From the NCBI GenBank assembly GCA_054601695.1, contig BAAHQB010000072.1, forward strand, positions 124,001-188,000: DNA of 64,000 bases, given 5' to 3'. Below the pieces are notes generated by a model. The model saw only the letters and a program-made list of their open reading frames with translations, had not been told where the DNA came from and did no database searches. This stretch comes from Amorphochlora amoebiformis. Its lineage: Eukaryota > Cercozoa > Chlorarachniophyceae. A program made the translations under genes and the position numbers. Positions 1-51,263 of the stretch are shown here, piece by piece (position 1 is the first letter of the stretch; each line of letters opens with the position of its first letter).

Positions 1-1390
1 CTTTTCGAAGGCCGCTAGAGAGCTGCTGGTGTCCATGCCGCTAACCATCTCTGAGACCTGGAAGCACCCAAACAATATTGGCATGTAGTATTCCTCCTTT
101 ATTCTCAATATTAATATTTGTGAATACTCTCAATTTTTTTTTTAAACACGATACCTGTTTCTGGGTCTTGGCACTGGCAGCCCTTGCCTTGAGCTGAAGG
201 AGAAAGCTTTAGTCAAATGACCAGGATGGCAAATCATGGTGTTACCGTATCCTTCTTGGACTTGGCTTCCGCAAGTTTGCCCTCAAGCTGTCGCACGTTT
301 CCAATGAGGTTGTTCATCGCCTTTTCCTGTGCCTCAAGCTGTAGCTTAAGCCCGTTGGCCACGTCCTGTAAAATATGCTGGTTTAGTGTGGCGGATTGAG
401 TTATAAATGTTTCGACCTCAAAAGACTTCTTTCTCGAAAGTGCCTCGCGAGCAAGGTCTTCCTCTCCCTTCTTGAGGGCAAGTTCAGCGCGGCGATACCT
501 GTGTTAAACGTAAGCCACCACAGAGACTCTCCAGTGTCTCGACCCGAAACGAAGTTTACTACGTACCACTCTTCAGCCGTGTTCTTCGCGGTATTGTACT
601 TGGTTTCCAGCTGTTTCTGACTAGCCATGACCTGTACAATATCCCGATCATAGCACGTGAGCTCATGTTGCTATCTATCCAGGGTGTTGTCAACATCGTT
701 AACCTCCAACCTAAAACCACCCAACTACGTAGTCAAATGCCCCACTCAACCTGAGCGCTTGCCTGACGCATCTTGACCAAGTCGCCCTGCATATCTGCCA
801 CAGCCTAACAGTTAATGCTCTTTATTAAATTCAAGAACCTCTTGCGGGATGCATACATTGAATGTGTCTCTCCGAATGTAAGAGAACTGTACCTGGTCCA
901 GAATTTTCTCCGGGTCCTCCAAAGTGTTAAGAACAGAGTTGGTGTAACTGCGGAACAAGCGTCCGATCCTTGAGAGGATTCCTGCGTTCACGACGACGTA
1001 TCTGCGGTTGAGACCATTCAGCTCTACCAATGACTACGTACTGCAACCAAACTCCGTGGTTTGTATGTTGTGCCCTAGTACCTTGGACGACGGGATTCAT
1101 CATTCATCCTGAGAGAATATGGCGAGCGATACATCTTCATATCTCCGATACTACCCATACGGCATCTTGCAAGCTGGAACATAACGGAAGTCAATCCCGG
1201 GACACATCCACTTATCGAATTCGCTTGATTTAACCTTATTAGACGAAGAGGTGATCGGAGAGGAAAGAATATGTCTTCCATGGACACTTGAGGCCTCTCC
1301 AGTGGTGCGAATCAGCACAAGAGCAACCAGTGCCCCTATCGCGACGGTCATAAGGAGGGAAAGAGGGGAAAAGCCCAGGCGGGTGGACAT
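1..1390 (-). CDS. VIPP1: VIPP1/IM30 (PspA family) plastid membrane-maintenance protein, 3' end outside window
   Basis: Read on the minus strand, eight exons join in phase: 1390-1235, 1173-1082, 1001-893, 804-751, 631-567, 498-246, 193-155, 57-1 (continues beyond base 1), giving about 275 aa so far. The start [15 protein letters not shown] opens a ~30-residue hydrophobic signal peptide. A Ser/Arg/Met-rich stretch encoded by exon 2 follows, as in a transit peptide. The mature part carries the PspA/IM30 signature: [18 protein letters not shown] (the membrane-binding first helix), [19 protein letters not shown] and [17 protein letters not shown], then a long coiled coil ending AAFEK. VIPP1 proteins assemble into rings or rods that maintain thylakoid and inner-envelope membranes; that role is family knowledge. 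The two-part leader implies a plastid reached through the ER. The helix α7/C-terminal tail lies outside the window, so VIPP1 versus PspA rests on the plastid leader. The gene is divergent from the FUSC gene. Confidence -1.
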
Positions 1391-1579
1391 CGTCGTTCTT
1401 TCGGCTGTAAAGGAGACCGGCAGGCCGAATTTCCCCGGGAATACCCGGGGAATCGGCGGGGATTATCTCTCGTGACAAGGTGAAGAGTAACGGGAAGATC
1501 TGTGACACGTCCAGTGACATCCAGTGAGGAACGTGTCACCTAGCTGGATTCCGGCCTTCCATCTGAGGTGGAAGAGTCC
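1391..1579. promoter_or_regulatory. Shared divergent upstream region of VIPP1 and the FUSC-like gene
   Basis: Only 189 bp separate the VIPP1 ATG (1390, minus strand) from the proposed FUSC ATG (1580, plus strand). The stretch has no TA microsatellite and is fairly GC-rich, with the short self-complementary run ttccccgggaatacccgggg near 1430-1450. Both promoters and 5' UTRs must fit here unless the first exon of either gene is wrong. No TATA box is evident. Function is inferred from position only. Confidence -1.
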
Positions 1580-26168
<24,589 letters not shown>

Positions 26169-27736
26169 CCTAGATAGCATCGACGGTCAAAATTGCAGTA
26201 CTAATTCTCTAATGGTCTGCCAGTGCTTGTATAACACCAGCTAAACTTGTCCAGTCCAGTTATTAAAATTTTTATTTTGTATCCCGATGATGTAGAGATG
26301 CTATTCAATTTTCAATAAATCTAGAAATGGTCCTCATACCAGTCAGACTAGTCAGAGTGCTAACTTACATAAATGTGCCACGGTCCAGAACTAGTCTAAC
26401 CTAGCTAACTCACATATGTCACGAAAGTTGAAGTTGCGGACGCTGCGGATGTTAGAAAAGCGGTTGAGAAGTAAACGATATTTATTTGTATAACTTGTGT
26501 GGGCTTTCTAGGGATAATTGGAATGCATTTTTGAGCAAATATAAAGTGTGATCAACTACTCTAGATCACTTGTGTATGAATGTATACAATCCTAGCAAGT
26601 CCATGTTGTACTGATATTCTGGTCTGATGTGCATAAGTTTGAATAAACATATTGGCATAATGTTGAGTTTCCAACCAATGTGAACGCACTATAAAGGTGG
26701 AAACATTGTTGAAACATTGTTCGTATTGGTTGCTAATTTTTTTTCATGTCATTTTGGATACTACAGAACTACGCATTGTATGTTGAAAAACAAGTTGGTA
26801 CGTATGGTACGTGGCATGTTGAGAAAATAACTTGATACGAATGGTACGTATGTCGGTACTTGTGTTGGTCGTACGTATGTACGAATGTTGGTTGGTACAC
26901 GTTCGTACGTACGTATAAGCGTATGTATTCGGTATACGTTGGGATACGCATCTGATATACGCTTGTGGTATCACACGGCATGGGGAATACATTTGTGCGT
27001 ACGTATGTGGTGTGCGTATTGTTGCATTGTTGACGTCCATTGATACGTATGCCACATACAAGGTAATGTAACTTGGCAGTGGCACTATGATCTAGATGAT
27101 ATCCCAAATACCAATGCTTGCGAGTCACAGACAAGAGTCATGGTCGTTGAATTTCAACTAGTTCAATCGCAATGGTAGTTCAGGGATCGCGTTTAAATTT
27201 ATCATAGGCTAGCATAGTGTATTATTGACACCTTTGCATACACCAGATCATGTAGATTACGTCTTTAGTACGATAGTTCATTCGAAATGACCATATTGAG
27301 AATTTCACTAACTCAGCGGCATGTTCATTAGTTGATATTATAGATCACAAATTTACTGGCTTCATGCAGCTCCAGATCTAGATCCATACTGATTGTACAG
27401 TAAAACTACGCATTTTTATACAACGCAGATAGAACCAATGCTGTGTTTTAGTTGACGGTACGAACGGTCTGATTTACAAGGCAAAAACTTTAGAATAGTG
27501 AAATAAACAGTATATACTTAATATTCGAAGTCATTGATAACATTGCATATGGATACGTATATATATATATATATATATGCATTAGAGCCTCATACTTCTT
27601 TTTCTAAACTGTTGTACATGACCTTAGTCCCATATCACTTCTCTCCTTCCCTTCTTTTTCGCCTAGGTTATACTGCAGTGTGTAAATGTAAAAAAATAAT
27701 ATAAATACACAAATATTGATATTTTCATATACGTAT

Positions 27737-27797
<61 letters not shown>

Positions 27798-27834
27798 ATA
27801 TATGTAATAAATAACATACGCACATATACATATA

Positions 27835-27868
<34 letters not shown>

Positions 27869-28112
27869 AGTATGCATAAATATAGTGTATGTGTATTTTT
27901 ACATGTATCTATATCTTTTTTACATAGATATATACGTATTACGTGTATATTTGTGCATATACATATATCTATCTCTAATATGTATATTTACACATGTTCG
28001 TAAAAATGTGTATACATTTCACAAATACAATTTTATACATACATATATATCTATGTAAAAGATGCATATATGTACATATGTGTAATGTATATATTTATTC
28101 AGATATACACAT

Positions 28113-28171
<59 letters not shown>

Positions 28172-28317
28172 CATATATATATTTTATATATATGTGTATA
28201 TATGTATATATATATATATATTTACATATGTGTATTATACTACATATGAACATGTAAGTAAGCAGATATGTTTCAATATCCACATATAAGTTATTACGTA
28301 TATATACATATATATAT

Positions 28318-28356
<39 letters not shown>

Positions 28357-28422
28357 CTACACATATTGGACTCTCCAGGAATAAACATTACCGCAGCATA
28401 GGACGTGTGGTGATAGCGGCAT
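26169..28422. other. Convergent intergenic region without a supported gene
   Basis: This lies between the TAG of the FUSC gene and the TAG of the minus-strand RING gene. About 26169-27550 is free of TA microsatellite and of average complexity. It contains a tract of GTACGTA-like words at about 26790-27010 and a possible polyadenylation signal (caataaa near 26317). I see no spliced open frame with family features. From about 27740 TA repeats resume. It could hold 3' UTRs or a non-coding transcript. Confidence -1.
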
Positions 28423-28709
28423 CTATCTATTGGAACTTGACTTTTTCTTGTGCTGCGAGTCCGACGCCGATGACAATAACCCGTATGCTAGCCGGGCGCC
28501 TAACCCAATCAGACCAGCTCCTAGGTGCACCATGCGATAGCTGTTTTGGTATGTGTACATTAAATTTATGTGTGTGCGTGCATGCACATTATGTGTTATG
28601 TGACTTTCCGTGTTGTGTATGCAGAAATATCACATTCATATATGGCATAGACATACATACATTAATGTATTTTTACATATACGTATATGTGTTAAATAGT
28701 GTAATTATA

Positions 28710-28748
<39 letters not shown>

Positions 28749-28877
28749 AACTTACAAACACTTGTAAATACATCATGTAGATACATATATATATATATAT
28801 ATATATATATGTAAAAAATAAACTTACAAATATTTGTAAATGCATGTCATGTATCTAATGTATGTACATACATATAC

Positions 28878-28910
<33 letters not shown>

Positions 28911-29043
28911 ATATATATATATTGATTATATAATATATATATATATAAATATATGTATATATATATATATATATATATGCATATATGTATATATGAAATC
29001 AAATATATACACATACATATTTATATTCACACATAATGTATTT

Positions 29044-29081
<38 letters not shown>

Positions 29082-29164
29082 CGTGTAAATTCACATTTAC
29101 ATCTCTTTTTATCTTCATTTATTTATGTGTATTATTACATATTATATATATATATATACTATAT

Positions 29165-29223
<59 letters not shown>

Positions 29224-29369
29224 CCCCCCAGACACGGTCCTTGTGTCAGCTATGATATTGGTTTGAGGGCCGAAGCATGCTGTACCATCATAGTTCATAC
29301 GGTATCTGAAGGAAATGTGAATGAAGATATCGATTTGACCACATACCTGCATATGTATATGCACTTGTG

Positions 29370-29416
<47 letters not shown>

Positions 29417-29536
29417 GCTATGTTCTTATGTATTCATATTACATGTATGCATACATAAAGATATGCATAAATATATTACGAGAAGCGAGGAAGAGTGCCG
29501 CCTTCAATTGATTCGGCGACCTGTATATACGCCATA

Positions 29537-29569
<33 letters not shown>

Positions 29570-29802
29570 TGAAATAAAGTCTAAAACTATATTTTACATT
29601 TTCTATTTACATATTTGAAGAAGTACATATATATATATATATATATATATAAACATATATATAGATTATACATTTATATATGTTTATAAATATTTATGTA
29701 TATATAAACCTAAAGATAGATATGTAAGATTTATTTCATACGTATACAATAGATATGATGAATACAAATACATATATACATCCATGAACTCACGTATAAA
29801 TA

Positions 29803-29887
<85 letters not shown>

Positions 29888-30066
29888 CATATACATATAT
29901 GTACATATACATATGGACATTTATATATGTTTATATATATATATATATGTATATATATTATACATATGTATATATTTATAAAATCCTTATATATGTATTA
30001 TGCTTACAGATGATCTCTACAAACACATCCATATGCAAAATAAATTTATACGTTATATATATACAC

Positions 30067-30102
<36 letters not shown>

Positions 30103-30131
30103 CTATGTATATATTTGTGTACATGTACAAT

Positions 30132-30163
<32 letters not shown>

Positions 30164-30252
30164 TATATTATATTGTACAAGGTAGTACTATTATAATTAT
30201 CTTTCACATATATATGTTCATGATGCACACATGTATGTATACATATGCATGC

Positions 30253-30302
<50 letters not shown>

Positions 30303-30651
30303 TATATATATTATACGTATGTGTATATGTATGTACATATACATGTAGATTTTTTTTTTAAATATACACGTATGACGTGAGTACGAATCAAATACCCCCA
30401 TAAGCTCTTGCGCGTTAACAAATCCCCTGAAATCCATATTCCAACCAGTCCTGAACCTTTCATTATGTATATATATATATATATATATAATATAATTATG
30501 TATCATATCTAGAAGAGGTGTAGATAGAACAGGAAAAAAATTCGAAACAAGAATCATAGAAACCCTCACCCGATTCCCGCCGCAGTCAGAGCCCCAACAG
30601 CCACGGCCGCCTATATTTGTGTTGATTCGCGTATACATACACGATTACATG

Positions 30652-30690
<39 letters not shown>

Positions 30691-31762
30691 TATATACATA
30701 CATACATGTATGATATTTATATGTATGATGTTGTATATATATATATATGTGTATGTATATATATGTATATATATATATATATTATATATATATATATAAT
30801 ATATATATATATATAATATACGCATCATGTTCGTTCAACGTTAGACATACACATGGTCTTCAATTTGCATTAAAACACTTCTCATATACATATTTCTCGT
30901 TCTGCTTAACTTCGAATTCTTAATATTATGGGTTATTGAAGCACATACTTAGTACACGATGTTGTATTCTATTAACGTATCACACATATTATTATTATAT
31001 TCCAGGTGAACCTAACCTTCTTCAGGTTTTCCATGGTGACAATAGCCGTCCAACCCTGAGCATCCGATGAAGCGAGATTTCGGAAAAATTCACTCATACT
31101 CTCTTGTGTTGCCTTAATTATTGTATTCTTATATGTACGAATGGAAGCAGTTATATGTAAATATATACACACAGCAATATTTATTTTTGTACTTTTTTAA
31201 TTATACGCAGTTCGTACAACATATTTTTACCAAAAAGAAGGCACATGTATGCATTCACTTAAATCGTTATGCACAAATACACATACCTCCAAATGACTCC
31301 TGAGCCGACTTGCGTGAATTTCCACCCCTCCTCTGCACACCTAAGATGTTGAACAGTTTAGCGTTTGCGCAAATAGGCAGCTATTATTTAGGTTTTAGAA
31401 AAGTCTGTCCATGATTAGTATTTCGACATAGACTAGGTATAAAGTGTTTCATTTTAGGGTTGGGTAGGGTTAGGGTAGGCAATGAATCACAGGAGCGTCC
31501 AAGGGTTAGGATTAGCGTTACACGCAGATTGGAAGAAAGGAGAGCAAGGATTTCACTCCAGGGTTGGATAGGGTTAGGATGAATGAACTCCGAGACAATG
31601 GTTCAAGATTGCGGTTAAGATTACGGATGGCGTACCGGACAGCGAGGCGGATGTCTTTGCATCATTCTGAGTGAAATAGTGTCTTAGTTGTGTTTATATG
31701 TATATACATATAAACGATTAAAATACATTACATTCTATATGCCTAAATATTCATTTTGTATG

Positions 31763-31805
<43 letters not shown>

Positions 31806-32204
31806 CATATATGTACAATATATGTTTTTATATTATATAATGTGTACATATATTGTAGCGAGAACAGAACTGCATAAAATGTTGAAATGTATACCTATCC
31901 CTCTCACTGGTATCAATCCATTGTTGCAGGCACCGCGCGTGAAACAGATGTGCCTGGGGTTAGGGTTATGGTTGTTTGAGGTGGAGGTTTTGGTTAGAGT
32001 TAGGGTTAGGGCTAGGGTTAGGGTTAGGGCTAGGGTTAGGGTTAGGGCTAGGGTTAGGGTTTACCTGCCCATGATCCCCTCTACACCTTCCTACTGCCTT
32101 TTCCTCAACCTGTATTGATGCGCACATATATAGATATACTCATATACAATTTAGTATACTACGTCGTTATATACTTACACCTATGTATACATAATACACA
32201 CATC

Positions 32205-32242
<38 letters not shown>

Positions 32243-32354
32243 TATTGCACAACATTGTGTCTGCATGGTGTATATTTCGCACAATGTAACTATAAATGCA
32301 TGTAAATTATATCTAAATATTCATATATAATGATATATATATCATATATACATA

Positions 32355-32411
<57 letters not shown>

Positions 32412-32507
32412 CTAAATCTATATCTATGTAAAACATATTATACTTACATCTATACAGATATATTCATATATTGATTTATATACATACATATATATGTATA
32501 TATATAA

Positions 32508-32562
<55 letters not shown>

Positions 32563-32635
32563 ACTCGTATAAAGTGTTCAAAGTGACATAATATGTATAC
32601 TGCATATACATACACGTGTGTACCCACACACACAT

Positions 32636-32727
<92 letters not shown>

Positions 32728-32752
32728 ATACACACATATATAAAATCACGCA

Positions 32753-32823
<71 letters not shown>

Positions 32824-32901
32824 TATATATATATGTGTATATATATATTTATATATATAATATGTACATATATGTACATACATATTATATACCTATACTT
32901 G

Positions 32902-32948
<47 letters not shown>

Positions 32949-34008
32949 TGTACATTTATATATTATATTATACATATATATATATATATACATATATGTA
33001 GAATATATATTTATAAAACTACATGTATTTATGTATGTCCTTGCCCCGCTCTAGGCCCCTGCCCAGCATCAGTCCCAGTTCTTATCTAGCCGTATCCCAA
33101 GCGCTAACCTAACCCCAGCCCTTGCCCAACCCCAGCCCTAGCCCGCACTAGCCCTAGCTTCAATCCAGGTCTAAAACCTAGCCCGTTCCATACAATATCC
33201 TCCATACAGATCGGACACTCGCCAACATACTTCACCTCCTTTGACTCCTGATAATATTGGCGTAAGGCTTCGAGGTCCTGTTTAAGGAGGCTTGGGTTGT
33301 TAGAGTTGGGTTTCAGAACATACCTCTTGGAAGCCATGATGGACATGATCACTGCTACCCTCCGCACAGTCGGGATTTCCAAAATTGCCCGAATTTCCCT
33401 TGGATTCTTGTCGTTTTTTTTTGTTTTCTTGTGTTTTTGAGTCACTCCAGCCGAGCCAGTTGGAAATGGACCAGCCTAATTGTTGATAATTATGACAGCA
33501 TGTAACTGTACTTGCAAAGATGATTATACCTATTATAAGAATATACGTCCATTCAATATTATTCTATTGACAGTCGCGTTTACACCATGTACATATAAGA
33601 ATTATTGCATGTTATTTGCAACAACCTGATCTCCCAGTCCCCTCCTTCTCCTCGCCCTGCCTCTCCTCCTCCTCGACCCGGGGGGACTCGCCCTGCCTGG
33701 AATCCGAAGGGGTAACCTCCTCTGCCTCTAATTCCATATCCATTGGCGGCGCAGAGGGCACGGGGGCAGCGGGAAGGGCATTGCGAAGATTTTCATGATT
33801 CTTCCTCTTTCGGGAATAATCTTCTTTGATTTCTGGTTGGATAGGGGGAGCGGAAGGATGGGGCTCGATAGGCTCGCGGATGTCTGGTGGGGTTTCTGCT
33901 GTGAGTTTGGGGTTTCGGGTTTGGTTCAAGGTTTCGCTTACCAGGGTACCCGGTGGCTCCGCTGTTGTTAACCTGCTCCATGCCTATATTGGGGTCATCC
34001 TGCTCCAT
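28423..34008 (-). CDS. RING-type E3 ubiquitin ligase with acidic Pro-rich N-terminus and Gly-rich hydrophobic C-terminus, 398 aa
   Basis: Minus-strand exons in order: 34008-33942, 33898-33626, 33475-33324, 33277-33194, 32109-32065, 31953-31895, 31666-31636, 31340-31287, 31112-31017, 30610-30570, 30450-30396, 29520-29480, 29305-29225, 28540-28423 (TAG). All phases close. Residues 1-113 are acidic and Pro-rich ([25 protein letters not shown]), probably disordered. About residues 185-241 form a RING-H2 finger assembled from five exons: GECPICMED, a third Cys in [18 protein letters not shown], then PPRCPVCRGG. The gap between the third Cys and the next ligand is longer than usual. The C-terminal half has two Gly/Ala-rich hydrophobic segments ([33 protein letters not shown]) and a basic tail [14 protein letters not shown] proteins bind E2 enzymes and transfer ubiquitin; membrane attachment is inferred. 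The C-terminal family is not recognised. The exon at 33324-33475 is the least certain. Confidence -1.
31455..31620. repeat. Degenerate telomere-like (TTAGGG-type) words in an intron
   Basis: Words such as agggttgggtagggttagggtaggc and gggttaggat recur in this intron of the RING gene. They are scattered and mutated rather than a clean array. Similar CCCTAA-type words occur in FUSC introns at 12470-12605, 13035-13205 and 15395-15450. Confidence -1.
31955..32063. repeat. Interstitial telomere-like array (TTAGGG)n/(CTAGGG)n in an intron
   Basis: Between two RING exons the plus strand runs through repeated ggttaggg and ggctaggg units, cleanest at about 31994-32060, where a 20-nt super-unit (two ttaggg and one ctaggg) repeats about three times. 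The acceptor of the downstream minus-strand exon (ccccag) is formed at the edge of this array. Confidence -1.
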
Positions 34009-34020
34009 GCCTATATTGGG
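33950..34020. repeat. 27-bp tandem duplication spanning the RING gene start codon
   Basis: The plus-strand unit cctgctccatgcctatattg occurs twice (at about 33968 and 33995). On the coding strand it duplicates the codons around the ATG, giving NIGMEQ twice, so two in-frame ATGs lie 27 nt apart. An in-frame TAA lies just upstream of the first. Confidence -1.
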
Positions 34021-34961
34021 GCAGAATGACGAGGGTTAGGTTAGGTTTGGGATTTCGGAGTTAGAGTCTACACCGTTGTCAACGTCGGATTGAAAATTCC
34101 GCTTCTCCTCCTAATTTAACAGGTGTAACTAACGGGATTTGGCGATTTAAGTAAGCATAGACAAGAAGATACCTTTTTCTTTCTTCGCTTCGCGGTAGCC
34201 CGAACCATGTCCATCTTTGGTATGTTCAAAATGTCCTTCCCTTTGAAATCCAATAATTTACCAATAAATCAACTGCAAATTCGAAGCTCACATTGCAATC
34301 TAAAATTTAAACCAAATACATCTCCCGCTCCTAATCCTCCACCTGGAAGGCTTCAATGACTCAGCTTGTCGTCGGCAAGGCCGAGTTCTGGCCTTCTGGG
34401 TTCCGCCCGAGAAATTAATGCTTCGGTTGTGACATAGCCTTTAGTCACCCGCCCTGAAGGCTATGCGGCCGTTAATCACAGCGAATCTGTGAGTGACACA
34501 ACAGTAAGTCACGTTATAAATCGATGTTTTATTATTTCGCACAGTCGAAAGCCAGAGTGACATATCGTGACAGAGGGTGACATTATGATTGGATAACTTC
34601 CCCGCGCAGAATAATGAAACCAATACTCCAACCCGCGGCTTTCGCCACGCCAACCTGCCCTAAATATTGCCCCCCTAAGCCTCACTTCGTGGGGGAGGCA
34701 CTTATATGATATCCCTTAGCTGTATATGTGTCTTTTAAACCGCAATAGCGGCCCTAGTTTGTTAAATTAGCCGCTAATGGTTACCCCCCTCGGATTCAAA
34801 TCCATACCCAGGTGATTCCAGAGCTCAGCCAGCCAAACGGCAGGGCGGCAGCGGGATAAAGAATGAGCGGCCGATCAGCAGGCAGAAGCACGACCATCCC
34901 GCACATCTGCACCCGTCTCACGAGGTTTGCTCATGCTGCCTCTTAATATTATGAATCTCGC
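34009..34961. promoter_or_regulatory. Divergent upstream region of the RING and GSK3 genes
   Basis: About 950 bp between the RING ATG and the proposed kinase start, free of TA microsatellite and relatively GC-rich. No convincing coding exon is seen apart from a possible short leader from ATG 34863 (MSGRSAGRSTT, donor at 34925) that does not join in phase to the kinase exon. The region presumably holds both promoters; this is inferred from position. Confidence -1.
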
Positions 34962-49086
<14,125 letters not shown>

Positions 49087-49245
49087 TAATGGCGCGCAGT
49101 GTATGACTTAGTTAAATTATGATTACTGTAACAGTTATAACTTGTGACCATCCTGTATTCAATTTATACATAGGAATATATATATGTATATATATATATA
49201 TATATACATATATATATACATATATAATATATATATATATATATG

Positions 49246-49285
<40 letters not shown>

Positions 49286-49428
49286 ACAGACATATAATAT
49301 AAACGTAATACATTCATACTTATTTATTACACACAAACACGCACACATGAATGCGCAGCGCGTGCGATTACGTGTATCTACACACATAAATGCACAACAC
49401 ATGCGATCACACATATCACATATGTGCA

Positions 49429-49469
<41 letters not shown>

Positions 49470-49623
49470 TATGTATCTAGATATATACATGATAGGTATA
49501 TGATATGTGTATAACTAGTATAAATATAGATAATATATATTATATATATACATATATATATATATTATATATATATATATATTTATTATATGTATTTATA
49601 CCTACATACTAGACATATGTGAA

Positions 49624-49662
<39 letters not shown>

Positions 49663-49945
49663 TATTCAGATATTATATGTATTTATATATACATATATGT
49701 GAATTTAATATATATCTAGATATATATATATATATTATACACATACTAGACATAGATGAACTTATAAAAACACATCTTGTAATTCAAGTATATACTACTA
49801 GAATAATATACACATGTATATATGTGTGTGTGTATAGATGAAAAATAAATGATTATATATACCACAACTATATAACTTACTCATGTGTGACATCCTAGAC
49901 ATCACTACACTGCGAAGTGACCTAGGTGATACTATCATAATCATA
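49087..49945. other. Intergenic region downstream of GSK3
   Basis: Mostly TA microsatellite with three diverged copies of a short unit (catactagacata...tgaatttaatatata) at about 49605-49760. Nothing gene-like is seen up to 49860; from there simple repeats thin out. Confidence -1.
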
Positions 49946-50261
49946 CTAGTCATAGTACAGATACTTAATAGCTGTAGACTGGCTATATCTAGAATGATTC
50001 AGATGTATCAAAATGCGTGTAGAAATTAAATTTGGATATGATGCAACGATGATGATTAAATCTAAAACAATTTCAATACTGCCTGCTGAGGGAATACCAT
50101 AATAAGATATATTCACGTAGTAGCCAACCTGTGATCTGCTTGTAGCTTTGCCAGATGTAGAGATCGATGGGTATTGCGATCGCTGCAGCTGTAACAACCA
50201 AGTAACGCTGAAAGCGATCGAGGAAAATGATCATGACGAGATTATAGATTCCACTGCCCAC
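49946..50261 (-). CDS. Possible small membrane protein, 3' part, unidentified
   Basis: Minus-strand exon 50261-50129 has a good acceptor (gattag) and donor (gttggc) and reads GSGIYNLVMIIFLDRFQRY then LVVTAAAIAIPIDLYIWQSY: two hydrophobic stretches split by a charged turn. It continues in phase to a possible terminal exon 50085-49946 (SIEIVLDLIIIVASYPNL and a stop at 49946). No family is recognised. A weak upstream start exon is possible near 50939-50878 ([18 protein letters not shown]) but joins only through a poor donor. The complexity differs sharply from the surrounding TA repeats, which argues for a real exon. It might be a gene fragment. Confidence -1.
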
Positions 50262-50374
50262 CTAATCACGTCAATATTCACAATCACAATCATCTAGATT
50301 ATTCTATGCGTGTACATAATACATAATGATAATAAGTAATCTCTCATAGTATTATACACATCTATATGTAGCTC

Positions 50375-50420
<46 letters not shown>

Positions 50421-50441
50421 CATATACACATATATATATAT

Positions 50442-50485
<44 letters not shown>

Positions 50486-50538
50486 TACATTACAAAAGAC
50501 AAACAGACAGTGTACACATGCACACTCATGTATATATA

Positions 50539-50612
<74 letters not shown>

Positions 50613-50625
50613 TATAATAATATAT

Positions 50626-50682
<57 letters not shown>

Positions 50683-50743
50683 CGTGTCTCTCTCTCTCTA
50701 TGTATATATATAAATTATATATACATATGTATATATATATATA

Positions 50744-50782
<39 letters not shown>

Positions 50783-50784
50783 AA

Positions 50785-50836
<52 letters not shown>

Positions 50837-51054
50837 ACATTTCGACGTAATATTTAAATTTGTCTCAGATACCTTTACGAACAATACATTCAATATTATA
50901 CGACACATCAGATTTGTTACCCAAACAATTATACATTTATACATGTATACTTATAAACACACATATATATAATATATTATATATATATATATATATTCGT
51001 ATGTATATATATATATATATATATGTATGTACATATATATATATATATGTATAA

Positions 51055-51091
<37 letters not shown>

Positions 51092-51135
51092 ATATATATT
51101 ACACGTATATTATATACAATTATACACACACACAC

Positions 51136-51167
<32 letters not shown>

Positions 51168-51169
51168 AA

Positions 51170-51212
<43 letters not shown>

Positions 51213-51213
51213 A

Positions 51214-51263
<50 letters not shown>

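Noticed and set aside
401-628. Minus-strand open frame treated as a complete small protein
   Set aside because: Only its first part (631-567) is coding; the rest is VIPP1 intron and an out-of-frame portion of the next VIPP1 exon.
26744-27134. Two overlapping minus-strand open frames of about 115 aa
   Set aside because: They arise from GTACGTA-like words, show no family features and no supporting splice structure.
28377-28560. Plus-strand open frame ([15 protein letters not shown]...)
   Set aside because: The minus-strand reading joins in phase to four upstream exons and ends in a stop; the plus reading has no partners.
29230-29301. Plus-strand reading [14 protein letters not shown]
   Set aside because: Same interval is open on both strands, but the minus reading keeps phase with neighbouring RING-gene exons.
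33290-33430. Alternative RING-gene frame ([21 protein letters not shown])
   Set aside because: Attractive helix, but it needs a weak acceptor to accept the phase of the preceding exon; the adopted frame closes with strong sites on both sides.
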